Shown: piece by piece, positions 26,214 to 33,835 of the stretch
Layout of the letters: each line of letters opens with the position of its first letter
Position numbering within the stretch: position 1 is the first letter of the stretch
Origin: Streptomyces sp. NRRL F-5126
GTDB lineage: Bacteria > Actinomycetota > Actinomycetes > Streptomycetales > Streptomycetaceae
Length of the DNA: 64,000 nt
NCBI RefSeq assembly: GCF_000721265.1
Contig: NZ_JOFZ01000016.1
Location: forward strand, 62,001 to 126,000
Reading direction: 5' to 3'
Notes under the pieces: generated by a model
Databases searched by the model: none
What the model was told of the DNA's origin: nothing
Seen by the model: only the letters and a program-made list of their open reading frames with translations
Made by a program: the position numbers and the translations under genes

Positions 26214-28088
26214 CTGTCGACCGCCATCCTCACAGGTGCCCCGGTGCCCGGCTCGCCCCTCGAAGGCGATCTCCGGTCGCTGGGCTTCGACGTCCGCACC
26301 GCCCCGGGCGCCGACGAAGCGCGGCGGGTACTCGCCGACGCCCCCGCGGGCGAACGGGTCGCGCTGGTCGACGCCCGTTTCGTCGGCCACCGCCATGCCC
26401 TGCGCCTCGCCCTGACGGACCCGCGCTTCCCGCTCTCCGCCACCACGGGCGCCGTCACGGCGAAGCCCGAGGCCCGCACCTCCCTCGCCCGCGCGCTCAC
26501 CGCCGCCGGGCGGAGCGACGAGGAGAGCGGTCCGGCATCCGGCGGCGGCACGGGGCTCGCCGCGGCCCCGCGCACCGGAGCGCTCGCCGACCGGGTCGCC
26601 GCGTCTTTGGAGACCGAAGGCGCCGACGTGCACCGCACCGAACTCGGCTCCCTGGTGGCCGCCGTCCCCGAGGACGGCGCCGCGCGCGACGAGGCGAGCC
26701 GCGCCGTCGCGGCCGTCGACGACGAGGCCGTGCGGCTCAGGTCCGCGGTGAAGGCGCGAGACGGCTTCTTCACCACGTTCTTCGTCTCCAGCTACTCCCG
26801 CTACATCGCACGGTGGTGCGCGCGGCGCGGCCTCACGCCCAACCAGGTCACCACCGCCTCCCTGATCACCGCGGTGATCGCGGCGGCCTGCGCCGCCACC
26901 GGCACCCGCGGCGGCTACATCGCGGCGGGCGCCCTGCTGTACTGCTCGTTCGTGCTGGACTGCACCGACGGCCAGCTCGCCCGCTACTCGCTGCAGTACT
27001 CCACGCTCGGCGCCTGGCTCGACGCCACCTTCGACCGCGCGAAGGAGTACGCGTACTACGCGGGCCTCGCGCTCGGCGCCGCACGCGGCGGCGACGCCGT
27101 CTGGGCCCTGGCGCTCGGCGCCATGGTCCTGCAGACGTCACGGCACGTCGTGGACTTCGCCTTCAACGAGGCCCACGCCGACAGCGCGGTCGGCGCACCC
27201 GCGGGCAAGGCCGTCGCCGGCACCCCCACAGCGGCCCTGTCCACCAGGCTCGACAGCGTCGGCTGGACGGTGTGGGTCCGCCGCATGATCGTCCTGCCCA
27301 TCGGCGAGCGCTGGGCGATGATCGCCGTACTCACCGCGGTGACCACCCCGCGCATCACGTTCTACGCGCTGCTCATCGGCTGCGCCTTCGCCGCCTGCTA
27401 CACCACGGCCGGCCGCGTGCTGCGCTCCGTGCTGCGCAGGTCCGTGCGCACCGAGCGCGCCGCGCGCGCTCTCGCCGACCTGGCGGACTCGGGACCGCTC
27501 GCCCGCGTGGTGGCGGCCGTGCTGCGCCGCCCCGCCCGCGCCCTGCCGTCGGTGCTGCCCTTCCTCGTCGCACTCGCCGGCGGCGCCGTCCTCGCGGGCA
27601 CCGCCGCCCGCGCGAGGATCGACGGCCCCTGGATCGTGGTGGCCGCACTCTTCTACGTCGTGGCCTCGGGCCTCGCCGTCGCGCGCCCGCTGAAGGGCCC
27701 GCTCGACTGGCTCGTCGCGCCCGTCTTCCGGGCCGCCGAGTACGGCACGGTGCTCCTGATCGCCGCGCGCTCCGGGGTGGACGGCGCGCTGCCCGCGGCG
27801 TTCGGGCTGGTGGCCGCGGTCGCCTACCATCACTACGACACGACCTACCGCATCCGCGGCGGCACGGGCGCACCCCCGCGGTGGCTGGTGCTGACCCTCG
27901 GCGGCCACGAGACGAGGACGCTCGTGGTCGCCGCGCTCGCCGCGGTCCTCGTGACCCGCCACACGGACCTCACCGTGGCCCTGGCGGTCCTCGCGGTGGC
28001 CGTGGCCCTGGTCGCGCTGTTCGAGTCCATCCGGTTCTGGGTGTCCTCGTCGGCCCCGGCCGTACACGACGAAGGAGAGACGGCATGA
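26214..28088 (+). CDS. Large CDP-alcohol phosphatidyltransferase with N-terminal extra domain
   Basis: A 624-residue membrane protein. The first ~190 residues are soluble and of unrecognised fold. The CDP-alcohol phosphotransferase signature follows complete, D-C-T-D-G-x2-A-R-x8-G-x3-D-x3-D, with acidic residues Asp249, Asp252, Asp270 and Asp274, then several hydrophobic helices and a second membrane block to the C-terminus. The enzyme class moves a phospho-alcohol from a CDP carrier to a hydroxyl acceptor. The best ribosome site, AAGGAG (26199-26204), points to a CTG start at 26214 (peptide STAILTGAP); the first ordinary start is GTG 26244 with no such site. It leads a six-gene operon and overlaps the next gene by 4 bp. 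A weak promoter may lie at 26124-26155. Confidence 0.85.
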   Translation: MSTAILTGAPVPGSPLEGDLRSLGFDVRTAPGADEARRVLADAPAGERVALVDARFVGHRHALRLALTDPRFPLSATTGAVTAKPEARTSLARALTAAGRSDEESGPASGGGTGLAAAPRTGALADRVAASLETEGADVHRTELGSLVAAVPEDGAARDEASRAVAAVDDEAVRLRSAVKARDGFFTTFFVSSYSRYIARWCARRGLTPNQVTTASLITAVIAAACAATGTRGGYIAAGALLYCSFVLDCTDGQLARYSLQYSTLGAWLDATFDRAKEYAYYAGLALGAARGGDAVWALALGAMVLQTSRHVVDFAFNEAHADSAVGAPAGKAVAGTPTAALSTRLDSVGWTVWVRRMIVLPIGERWAMIAVLTAVTTPRITFYALLIGCAFAACYTTAGRVLRSVLRRSVRTERAARALADLADSGPLARVVAAVLRRPARALPSVLPFLVALAGGAVLAGTAARARIDGPWIVVAALFYVVASGLAVARPLKGPLDWLVAPVFRAAEYGTVLLIAARSGVDGALPAAFGLVAAVAYHHYDTTYRIRGGTGAPPRWLVLTLGGHETRTLVVAALAAVLVTRHTDLTVALAVLAVAVALVALFESIRFWVSSSAPAVHDEGETA

Positions 28089-28837
28089 TCGGCCTCGTAC
28101 TCGCAGCCGGCGCCGGACGGCGCCTGCGCCCGTACACGGACACCCTCCCGAAGGCCCTCGTGCCCGTGGACCCCGAGGGCACTGGCACCACCACGGTGCT
28201 CGACATCGCGCTCGGCAACTTCGCCGCCGTCGGCCTCACCGAGGCAGCCGTCGTCGTCGGCTACCGCAAGGAGGCCGTGTACGCGCGCAGGGCGGAGCTC
28301 GAGTCCCGCTACGGCCTGCGCATCACCCTCGTCGACAACGACAAGGCCGAGGAGTGGAACAACGCCTACTCCCTGTGGTGCGCTCGCGACATCATCAAGC
28401 AGGGTGTGATCCTCGCCAACGGCGACACGGTCCACCCCGTCTCCGTCGAGCAGGACCTGCTCAAGGCGCGCGGCTCAGGACGCCGCATCATCCTCGCCCT
28501 GGACACGGTCAAGGATCTCGCGGACGAGGAGATGAAGGTCGTCTGCGACGGCCCCTCGGCCGGTGTCCGCAGGATCACCAAGCTGATGGACCCCGCGGAC
28601 GCGACGGGCGAGTACATCGGGGTCACGCTGATCGAGCCCGAGGCGGCCGACGACCTCGCGGACGCCCTGAAGGCCACGTGGGAGCGTGACCCGCAGCTCT
28701 ACTACGAGGACGGCTACCAGGAGCTCGTCGACCGCGGGGCCACCGTGCACGTCGCGCCCATCGGCGACATCCCGTGGGTCGAGATCGACAATCACGAGGA
28801 CCTCGCGAAGGGACGGGCCATCGCGTGCCGGTACTGA
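28085..28837 (+). CDS. Nucleotidyltransferase (sugar-1-P/choline-P cytidylyltransferase-like)
   Basis: A 250-residue GT-A fold nucleotidyltransferase. The N-terminal signature LVLAAGAGRRLRPYTDTLPK holds the phosphate-binding Arg and the catalytic Lys. Asp110-region text GVILANGDTVHPVS is the metal-binding loop, and a late PWVEIDNHEDLAKG is the usual C-terminal metal site. The fold makes NDP-sugars or CDP-alcohols. Its place between a CDP-alcohol phosphotransferase and a polyol-phosphate dehydrogenase argues for CTP use, but specificity is inferred. ATGA overlap with the gene before and a 13-bp overlap with the one after show tight coupling. Confidence 0.88.
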   Translation: MIGLVLAAGAGRRLRPYTDTLPKALVPVDPEGTGTTTVLDIALGNFAAVGLTEAAVVVGYRKEAVYARRAELESRYGLRITLVDNDKAEEWNNAYSLWCARDIIKQGVILANGDTVHPVSVEQDLLKARGSGRRIILALDTVKDLADEEMKVVCDGPSAGVRRITKLMDPADATGEYIGVTLIEPEAADDLADALKATWERDPQLYYEDGYQELVDRGATVHVAPIGDIPWVEIDNHEDLAKGRAIACRY

Positions 28838-29886
28838 CGCGGCTGATCCCCTCCCCGCTGGTGGTCGACATCAGCCGCGGGGCGCTCGACGGGCTCGCCG
28901 CCCTCCTCGCCGACCAGCGGATCTCCGCCTCGGGCCGGCTCGCGTTCGCCGTCAGCGGCGGCTCGGGCCAGGTACTGCGCGCCCGCCTCGAGCCGGCGCT
29001 GCCGGGTGCCGACTGGTACGAGGTCGCGGACGGCACGATCGACTCGGCCGTGCGGCTCGCGGACGGCATCAAGGGCCGCCGCTACGACGCGGTGGTCGGC
29101 CTCGGCGGCGGCAAGATCATCGACGTGACCAAGTACGCGGCGGCCCGTGTCGGCCTGCCCATGGTCGCCGTCGCCACCAACCTGTCGCACGACGGGCTCT
29201 GCTCTCCGGTCGCCACGCTCGACAACGACAACGGCCGCGGTTCCTACGGCGTGCCCACCCCGATAGCCGTCGTCATCGACCTGGACGTGATCCGCGAGGC
29301 GCCGGTCCGCTTCGTGCGCTCCGGCATCGGCGACGCGATCTCCAACCTGTCGTCCCTCGCGGACTGGGAGCTGTCCCGCACCGTCACCGGCGAGCCGGTC
29401 GACGGCCTCGCGGCCGCCATGGCCAGGCAGGCGGGCGAGGCGGTGCTGCGCCACCCCGGCGGCGTGGCGGACGACGACTTCCTGACCGTGCTGGCCGAGG
29501 CGCTCGTCCTCACCGGGATCTCCATGTCGATCAGCGGCGACAGCCGTCCGTCCTCCGGTGCTTGCCACGAGATCTGCCACGCCTTCGACCTGCTCTACCC
29601 GAAGCGCCGCGCGCTCCACGGCGAGCAGGTCGGCATGGGCGCGGCCTTCGCCATGCACCTGCGGGGCGCACGCGAGGAGGCGCAGGCGTTCGCCCGCGTG
29701 CTCGGCCGCCACGGGCTGCCGGTGCTGCCCGAGGAGATCGGCTTCACGGTGGACGAGTTCGTGCGGGCCGTGGAGTACGCGCCGCAGACCAGGCCTGGGC
29801 GGTTCACGATCCTCGAACACCTCGACCTGCCAGCCGACAGGATCAGGGACGCCTACGCCGACCATGCCAAGACCATCCGCGGCTGA
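28825..29886 (+). CDS. sn-Glycerol-1-phosphate dehydrogenase-like (iron-containing ADH superfamily)
   Basis: A 353-residue cytosolic dehydrogenase closest in motif to archaeal G1P dehydrogenase and bacterial AraM. It has the NAD-binding GLGGGKIIDVTKYAA, then TNLSHDGLCSPVATLDN, where the SHDG-x2-SP text is specific to this group, the metal-site Asp in GIGDAISN, and metal His residues in GACHEICHAFDLL and RRALHGEQVGMG. The family reduces dihydroxyacetone phosphate to sn-glycerol-1-phosphate. The GTG at 28825 overlaps the preceding gene by 13 bp. In bacteria this enzyme is rare and linked to unusual glycerol-phosphate compounds; here it likely provides the alcohol phosphate for the neighbouring cytidylyltransferase. 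Confidence 0.86.
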   Translation: MPVLTRLIPSPLVVDISRGALDGLAALLADQRISASGRLAFAVSGGSGQVLRARLEPALPGADWYEVADGTIDSAVRLADGIKGRRYDAVVGLGGGKIIDVTKYAAARVGLPMVAVATNLSHDGLCSPVATLDNDNGRGSYGVPTPIAVVIDLDVIREAPVRFVRSGIGDAISNLSSLADWELSRTVTGEPVDGLAAAMARQAGEAVLRHPGGVADDDFLTVLAEALVLTGISMSISGDSRPSSGACHEICHAFDLLYPKRRALHGEQVGMGAAFAMHLRGAREEAQAFARVLGRHGLPVLPEEIGFTVDEFVRAVEYAPQTRPGRFTILEHLDLPADRIRDAYADHAKTIRG

Positions 29887-30658
29887 ACTGCGTCCGGTCG
29901 TCCACCCCGAGGGGGTGAAGGACCGGCGCAGCGGCGAGCACTGGGCCGGTCGCCTGTACATGCGCGAGGTCTCGCTCCGCCTGGACCCGTACCTCGTGGG
30001 CACGCGTGTCTCGCCCAACCAGCTCACGTACCTCATGGTGCTGGCCGGCATCGCGGGCGGCGCCGTGCTGCTGGTGCCCGGGATCCTCGGCGCGGTGCTC
30101 GCGGTGGTGCTCTTCCAGGTCTACCTGCTGCTCGACTGCGTCGACGGCGAGGTCGCCAGGTGGCGGGGGCAGACCTCCGTCACCGGCGTCTACCTCGACA
30201 GGATCGGCCACTACCTGTGCGAGGCGTCCCTGCTCGTCGGGTTCGGCCTGCGCGGTGCCGACGTGTTCCACCAGCAGGGGCCCGCGGCGCGGTGGCTGTG
30301 GGCCTTCCTCGGCACGCTGGCCGCGCTCGGGGCGATCCTGATCAAGGCCGAGACCGATCTGGTCGACGTGGCCAGGCAGCGCGGCGGGCTCGCCGCCGCC
30401 GGGGACGAGGCGTCCGCGCCCCGCTCGCAGCGGCTCGCGCTCGCCAGGCGCGCCGCCGCTGCGCTCCGGTTCCACCGGCTGGTGGGCGGGATCGAGGCCA
30501 GCCTGTTCATCCTGCTCACGGCCATCCTCGACCTGTGCGTACCGGCCGGCGGCAACCTGTTCTTCACCCGGCTCGGCATCGCGGTGCTCGCGGTCGTCGC
30601 CGTGGTGCAGACACTGCTCCACCTGGTGTCGGTCCTCGCGTCGAGCCGGCTGCGGTAA
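29864..30658 (+). CDS. CDP-alcohol phosphatidyltransferase family protein with altered active-site motif
   Basis: A 264-residue membrane protein, about six helices, of the CDP-alcohol phosphotransferase fold. The motif is D91-C-V-D94-G95-x2-A98-R99-x8-G108-x3-D112-x3-H116. The last position, normally the Asp that acts as general base, is His here. The other acidic residues that bind the two metals are kept. Starting at ATG 29864, it overlaps the dehydrogenase gene by 23 bp. A cytosolic N-terminus of about 40 residues precedes the first helix (SPNQLTYLMVLAGIAGG). It may be an enzyme with shifted chemistry or a partner of the larger phosphotransferase encoded first in the operon. Confidence 0.85.
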   Translation: MPRPSAAELRPVVHPEGVKDRRSGEHWAGRLYMREVSLRLDPYLVGTRVSPNQLTYLMVLAGIAGGAVLLVPGILGAVLAVVLFQVYLLLDCVDGEVARWRGQTSVTGVYLDRIGHYLCEASLLVGFGLRGADVFHQQGPAARWLWAFLGTLAALGAILIKAETDLVDVARQRGGLAAAGDEASAPRSQRLALARRAAAALRFHRLVGGIEASLFILLTAILDLCVPAGGNLFFTRLGIAVLAVVAVVQTLLHLVSVLASSRLR

Positions 30659-30747
30659 CGCATCCTTAAGAGCGTGAGTACTCGGCGCGGCGGGCAGGCG
30701 CCGGACGAAGTGGGCAGCGCCCGACGAAGACGGGAGTACGGAACGCG

Positions 30748-31713
30748 GTGGCAAGTGCGCAAGGCGGTGGGGGCGCCCGCCCCCGGGCCGGGGAAGCGGA
30801 CGGCGGTGCGAGCATGACGGGCGCCACGCCGTCACTCGGCGACGGGCTCCCCCCGGCGGAGCTCGCCGGGCGGTACGGCCTCTCGGTGAGCGGAGCGAGA
30901 CCGGGGCTCGCCATGTACACGCGCCTGCTGTGGGGAAGGCGCCACTTCATCGTCGCGTTCAGCACCGCGAAGCTGACCGCGCAGTACAGCCAGGCCAAAC
31001 TGGGCCAGGTGTGGCAGGTGGCGACGCCGCTGCTCAACGCGTGCGTCTACTACCTCGTCTTCGGCATCCTCCTCGGCACGAGGCGCGGCATCCCCCACGA
31101 CGTGTTCGTCCCCTTCCTCGTGACGGGCATCTTCATCTTCACGTTCACGCAGAGCTCCGTGACGGCCGGCGTGCGGGCGATCTCCGGCAACCTCGGCCTG
31201 GTGCGTGCGCTGCACTTCCCGCGGGCCGCGCTTCCGGTGTCGATCGCGATCCAGCAGCTCCAGCAGCTGCTGTACTCGATGGTCATCCTCGTGGCCACGG
31301 CGATCGTGTTCGGCAGCTACCCGTCGCCGCGCTGGGTCCTGATGGTGCCGGTACTTGCCCTGCAGTTCACCTTCAACGTCGGCATCACGATGGTGATGGC
31401 GCGGCTCGGCAGCAAGACGCCCGACCTGGCGCAGCTGACGCCGTTCGTCATGCGGACGTGGATGTACGCGTCCGGCGTCATGTACTCGATCCCCGTCATG
31501 CTCCGGGGCAAGCCGGACTGGATCAAGATCGCATTGCAGCACAACCCGCTGGCCATCTACATGGACCTGATGCGCTACGCGCTGATCCGCGGCTACGGTG
31601 CTGAGAACCTGCCGGCGCACGTCTGGCTGTTCGCCCTGGCATGGGCGCTGCTCCTGGGCGTCGCGGGCTACATTTACTTCTGGAAGGCTGAGGAGCAGTA
31701 CGGTCGTGGCTGA
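30748..31713 (+). CDS. ABC-2 type exporter permease (Wzm/TagG-like)
   Basis: A 321-residue permease with a ~60-residue soluble N-terminus and six membrane segments. The ABC-2 motif region before helix 1 (SQAKLGQVWQVATPLLNACV) and the conserved FTFTQSSVTAGVRAISGN loop are typical of polysaccharide and teichoic acid exporters. It pairs with the ATPase gene that overlaps its stop by 8 bp. The GTG at 30748 starts the frame; an ATG at 30814 is possible. The 89-bp gap after the phosphotransferase is the largest in the operon. The pair probably moves a lipid-linked polymer or headgroup made by the upstream enzymes to the cell surface. Confidence 0.9.
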   Translation: MASAQGGGGARPRAGEADGGASMTGATPSLGDGLPPAELAGRYGLSVSGARPGLAMYTRLLWGRRHFIVAFSTAKLTAQYSQAKLGQVWQVATPLLNACVYYLVFGILLGTRRGIPHDVFVPFLVTGIFIFTFTQSSVTAGVRAISGNLGLVRALHFPRAALPVSIAIQQLQQLLYSMVILVATAIVFGSYPSPRWVLMVPVLALQFTFNVGITMVMARLGSKTPDLAQLTPFVMRTWMYASGVMYSIPVMLRGKPDWIKIALQHNPLAIYMDLMRYALIRGYGAENLPAHVWLFALAWALLLGVAGYIYFWKAEEQYGRG

Positions 31714-32506
31714 CATCTCTCTGGACAAGCCGGAAGCGGGCGACCGCATCCCCACCGTCATCGCCGATGACGTCCACATCGTGTACCGCGTGAACGGCGG
31801 CAGCAGGGGAAAGGGCAGCGCGACGGCGGCGCTGAGCCGGATCCTGCGCCGCGGCGGCGGCGAGTCCCGCGGGGTGCGCAAGGTGCACGCCGTGCGCGGT
31901 GTCACATTCACCGCCTACCGCGGCGAGGCCATCGGACTCATCGGTTCGAACGGCTCGGGCAAGTCCACGCTGCTGCGCGCGATCGCGGGGCTGCTGCCCG
32001 CGGAGAAGGGCAGGGTCTACACCGACGGCCAGCCGTCGCTGCTCGGCGTGAACGCGGCCCTCATGAACGACCTCACGGGCGAGCGCAATGTGATCCTCGG
32101 CGGCCTGGCCATGGGCATGTCCCGGGAAGAGGTCAAGGAGCGCTACCAGGAGATCGTGGACTTTTCCGGCATCAATGAGAAGGGCGACTTCATCACCCTT
32201 CCGATGCGTACCTACTCCTCCGGTATGGCGGCACGTCTCCGCTTCTCCATCGCGGCGGCGAAGAACCACGATGTGCTGATGATCGACGAGGCTCTCGCCA
32301 CCGGCGACCAGAAGTTCCGGGTCCGCTCCGAGGAACGCATCAGGGAACTCCGCAAGGAGGCCGGCACCGTGTTCCTCGTCAGCCACAGCAACAAGTCGAT
32401 CAGGGACACCTGCGACCGGGTGCTGTGGCTCGAGAAGGGGGAGCTGCTCATGGACGGGCCCACCGAAGAGGTGTTGCGCGCCTACGAGAAGGAGAGCGGC
32501 AAGTAG
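31706..32506 (+). CDS. ABC exporter ATP-binding protein (Wzt/TagH-like)
   Basis: A 266-residue ATPase with an N-terminal extension before Walker A, as in TagH/Wzt. Walker A is GSNGSGKST. The atypical signature TYSSGMAARLRFSIA (YSSGM) is specific to polysaccharide and teichoic acid exporters. Walker B is VLMIDEALATGD, and the switch His is in VFLVSHSNKSI. There is no C-terminal carbohydrate-binding domain, so export is probably not coupled to chain-end recognition as in some Wzt proteins. The GTG at 31706 overlaps the permease stop. Two hairpins follow the gene. Confidence 0.92.
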   Translation: MADISLDKPEAGDRIPTVIADDVHIVYRVNGGSRGKGSATAALSRILRRGGGESRGVRKVHAVRGVTFTAYRGEAIGLIGSNGSGKSTLLRAIAGLLPAEKGRVYTDGQPSLLGVNAALMNDLTGERNVILGGLAMGMSREEVKERYQEIVDFSGINEKGDFITLPMRTYSSGMAARLRFSIAAAKNHDVLMIDEALATGDQKFRVRSEERIRELRKEAGTVFLVSHSNKSIRDTCDRVLWLEKGELLMDGPTEEVLRAYEKESGK

Positions 32507-32524
32507 CCGGGCCGTAGGGCGGCG

Positions 32525-32568
32525 GCGCGACCCCGCGCCCCCGGTCGCGCGGTGGCACGAGCCGTGCC
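32525..32568 (+). terminator. Double hairpin terminator after the CDP-alcohol/ABC operon
   Basis: GCGCGACC (32525-32532) pairs with GGTCGCGC (32543-32550). A second stem, GGCACG/CGTGCC with the loop AGC, spans 32554-32568. Together they separate this operon from the hopanoid genes. Confidence 0.7.
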
Positions 32569-32680
32569 GCGCGGCCGCTGGGCAACGTCAAGGACGGGTC
32601 AATTCCGCTGCCCAGGGGAAGTGTTGGACGGATCGCAGCGTTGTTGTAATGCGCGCAACACCCCCCGCGCGCCCCTTCCC

Positions 32681-32690
32681 GTTGTACAAC
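32681..32690. promoter_or_regulatory. Perfect 10-bp palindrome upstream of the hopanoid operon
   Basis: GTTGTACAAC is fully self-complementary and lies in the AT-richer 325-bp gap (32507-32831) that should contain the hopanoid promoter. No -35/-10 pair can be assigned confidently. The site is a candidate operator about 150 bp before the first small frame. Confidence 0.35.
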
Positions 32691-32831
32691 GTAAGCTGTG
32701 CGGGTTCTGAATTAGCGGCAAGTGGGGTGATTCCCCCTGAGTACCTCACCTGCCCCAGTGGTCATTGCTCGGGAGGGCGGGCGGCGTGTCCGAAATGGGA
32801 TGTATTCGGTCGGCAGTGTAGAACGGGAGAT

Positions 32832-32918
32832 ATGACGGATATGACGGAAAATCTCCGGCTCTGCGAGTATTACGCCGTCCCCGTATACAGGTCCTGCGGG
32901 TTGGGAACCCGGAAGTGA
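32832..32918 (+). CDS. Putative 28-codon leader peptide coupled to hpnC
   Basis: The frame begins ATG (32832), with a second in-frame ATG at 32841 encoded by a 9-bp tandem repeat ATATGACGG. It encodes MTDMTENLRL...GLGTRK and ends TGA at 32916-32918, overlapping the ATG of hpnC (TGATG). GGGAG (32825-32829) precedes it. Its stop-start coupling to the first hopanoid gene suggests a translated leader controlling entry into the operon. It matches no family I know, so it could also be a chance frame. Confidence 0.45.
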   Translation: MTDMTENLRLCEYYAVPVYRSCGLGTRK

Positions 32919-33835
32919 TGGCTACCCGGCAGGGGCGAACCGACGCCTCCTCGCGCGACACGCTGGACAAGGCCGCGGACGAGAATTTCCCCGTAGCCCC
33001 GTTTTTCCTGCCGCGCGCATGGCGCGACGACCTCATGGCCGTCTACGGCTTCTCCCGTCTCGTCGACGACATCGGCGACGGCGACCTCGCGCCCGGCGGT
33101 GCCGACGCCCGCCACCTCGGCGTCGACCCGGGCCGGGCCGGCGACCGCGTCGCCATGCTCGACGCCTTCGAGGCCGACCTGCGCAAGGTGTTCGACCCGG
33201 CGGGACCCGGTCCCGGGCACCCGCTGCTGCGTGCCCTGGTGCCGACCGTGCGGCGCTGCTCCCTGACGCCAGAGCCGTTCCTCGGCCTCATCGGCGCCAA
33301 CCGCCAGGACCAGCTCGTGCGGCGCTACGAGACCTACGACGACCTGCTCGCCTACTGCGAGCTCTCGGCCAACCCGGTGGGCCGCCTCGTGCTGGCGATC
33401 ACCGGCACGGCGACACCCGAGCGCGTACGGCGCTCCGACGCCGTGTGCACCGCGCTCCAGATCGTCGAACACCTCCAGGACGTCACGGAGGACCTGGGCA
33501 GGGACCGCGTGTACCTGCCGGCCGAGGACATGAAGCGGTTCCTGGTCGGCGAGCGCGACCTCGCCGCCGCGACGGCGAACGCCTCGGTGCGTACGCTGAT
33601 CGCGTTCGAGGCCGAGCGCGCGCGGGACCTGCTGGACCAGGGCGCCCCGCTGGTGGGTAGCGTCCACGGCAGACTCCGGCTGCTGCTCGCCGGATTCGTG
33701 GCCGGAGGGCGCGCCGCCCTCGCTTCGATCGCGGCCGCCGGGCACGATGTGCTCCCCGGACCGCCCAAACCCACCAAGGCGCGGCTGCTGCGCGAGGTGG
33801 GCGCTGTCTTGCGAAGTGCGCACAGAGAGGGGTGA
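32918..33835 (+). CDS. hpnC: Squalene biosynthesis protein HpnC
   Basis: A 305-residue trans-isoprenyl synthase-fold protein of the squalene/phytoene synthase family. The first Asp-rich motif is YGFSRLVDDIGDG, and the second region is IVEHLQDVTEDLGRDRVYLP. In bacteria HpnC converts hydroxysqualene onward, acting between HpnD and HpnE in the three-step route from farnesyl diphosphate to squalene. The N-terminus DTLDKAADENFPVAPFFLPRAW-like segment is typical of HpnC. ATG 32918 overlaps the stop of the preceding small frame; a GTG one codon earlier is also possible. It overlaps hpnD by 4 bp and starts the hopanoid operon proper. Confidence 0.93.
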   Translation: MATRQGRTDASSRDTLDKAADENFPVAPFFLPRAWRDDLMAVYGFSRLVDDIGDGDLAPGGADARHLGVDPGRAGDRVAMLDAFEADLRKVFDPAGPGPGHPLLRALVPTVRRCSLTPEPFLGLIGANRQDQLVRRYETYDDLLAYCELSANPVGRLVLAITGTATPERVRRSDAVCTALQIVEHLQDVTEDLGRDRVYLPAEDMKRFLVGERDLAAATANASVRTLIAFEAERARDLLDQGAPLVGSVHGRLRLLLAGFVAGGRAALASIAAAGHDVLPGPPKPTKARLLREVGAVLRSAHREG

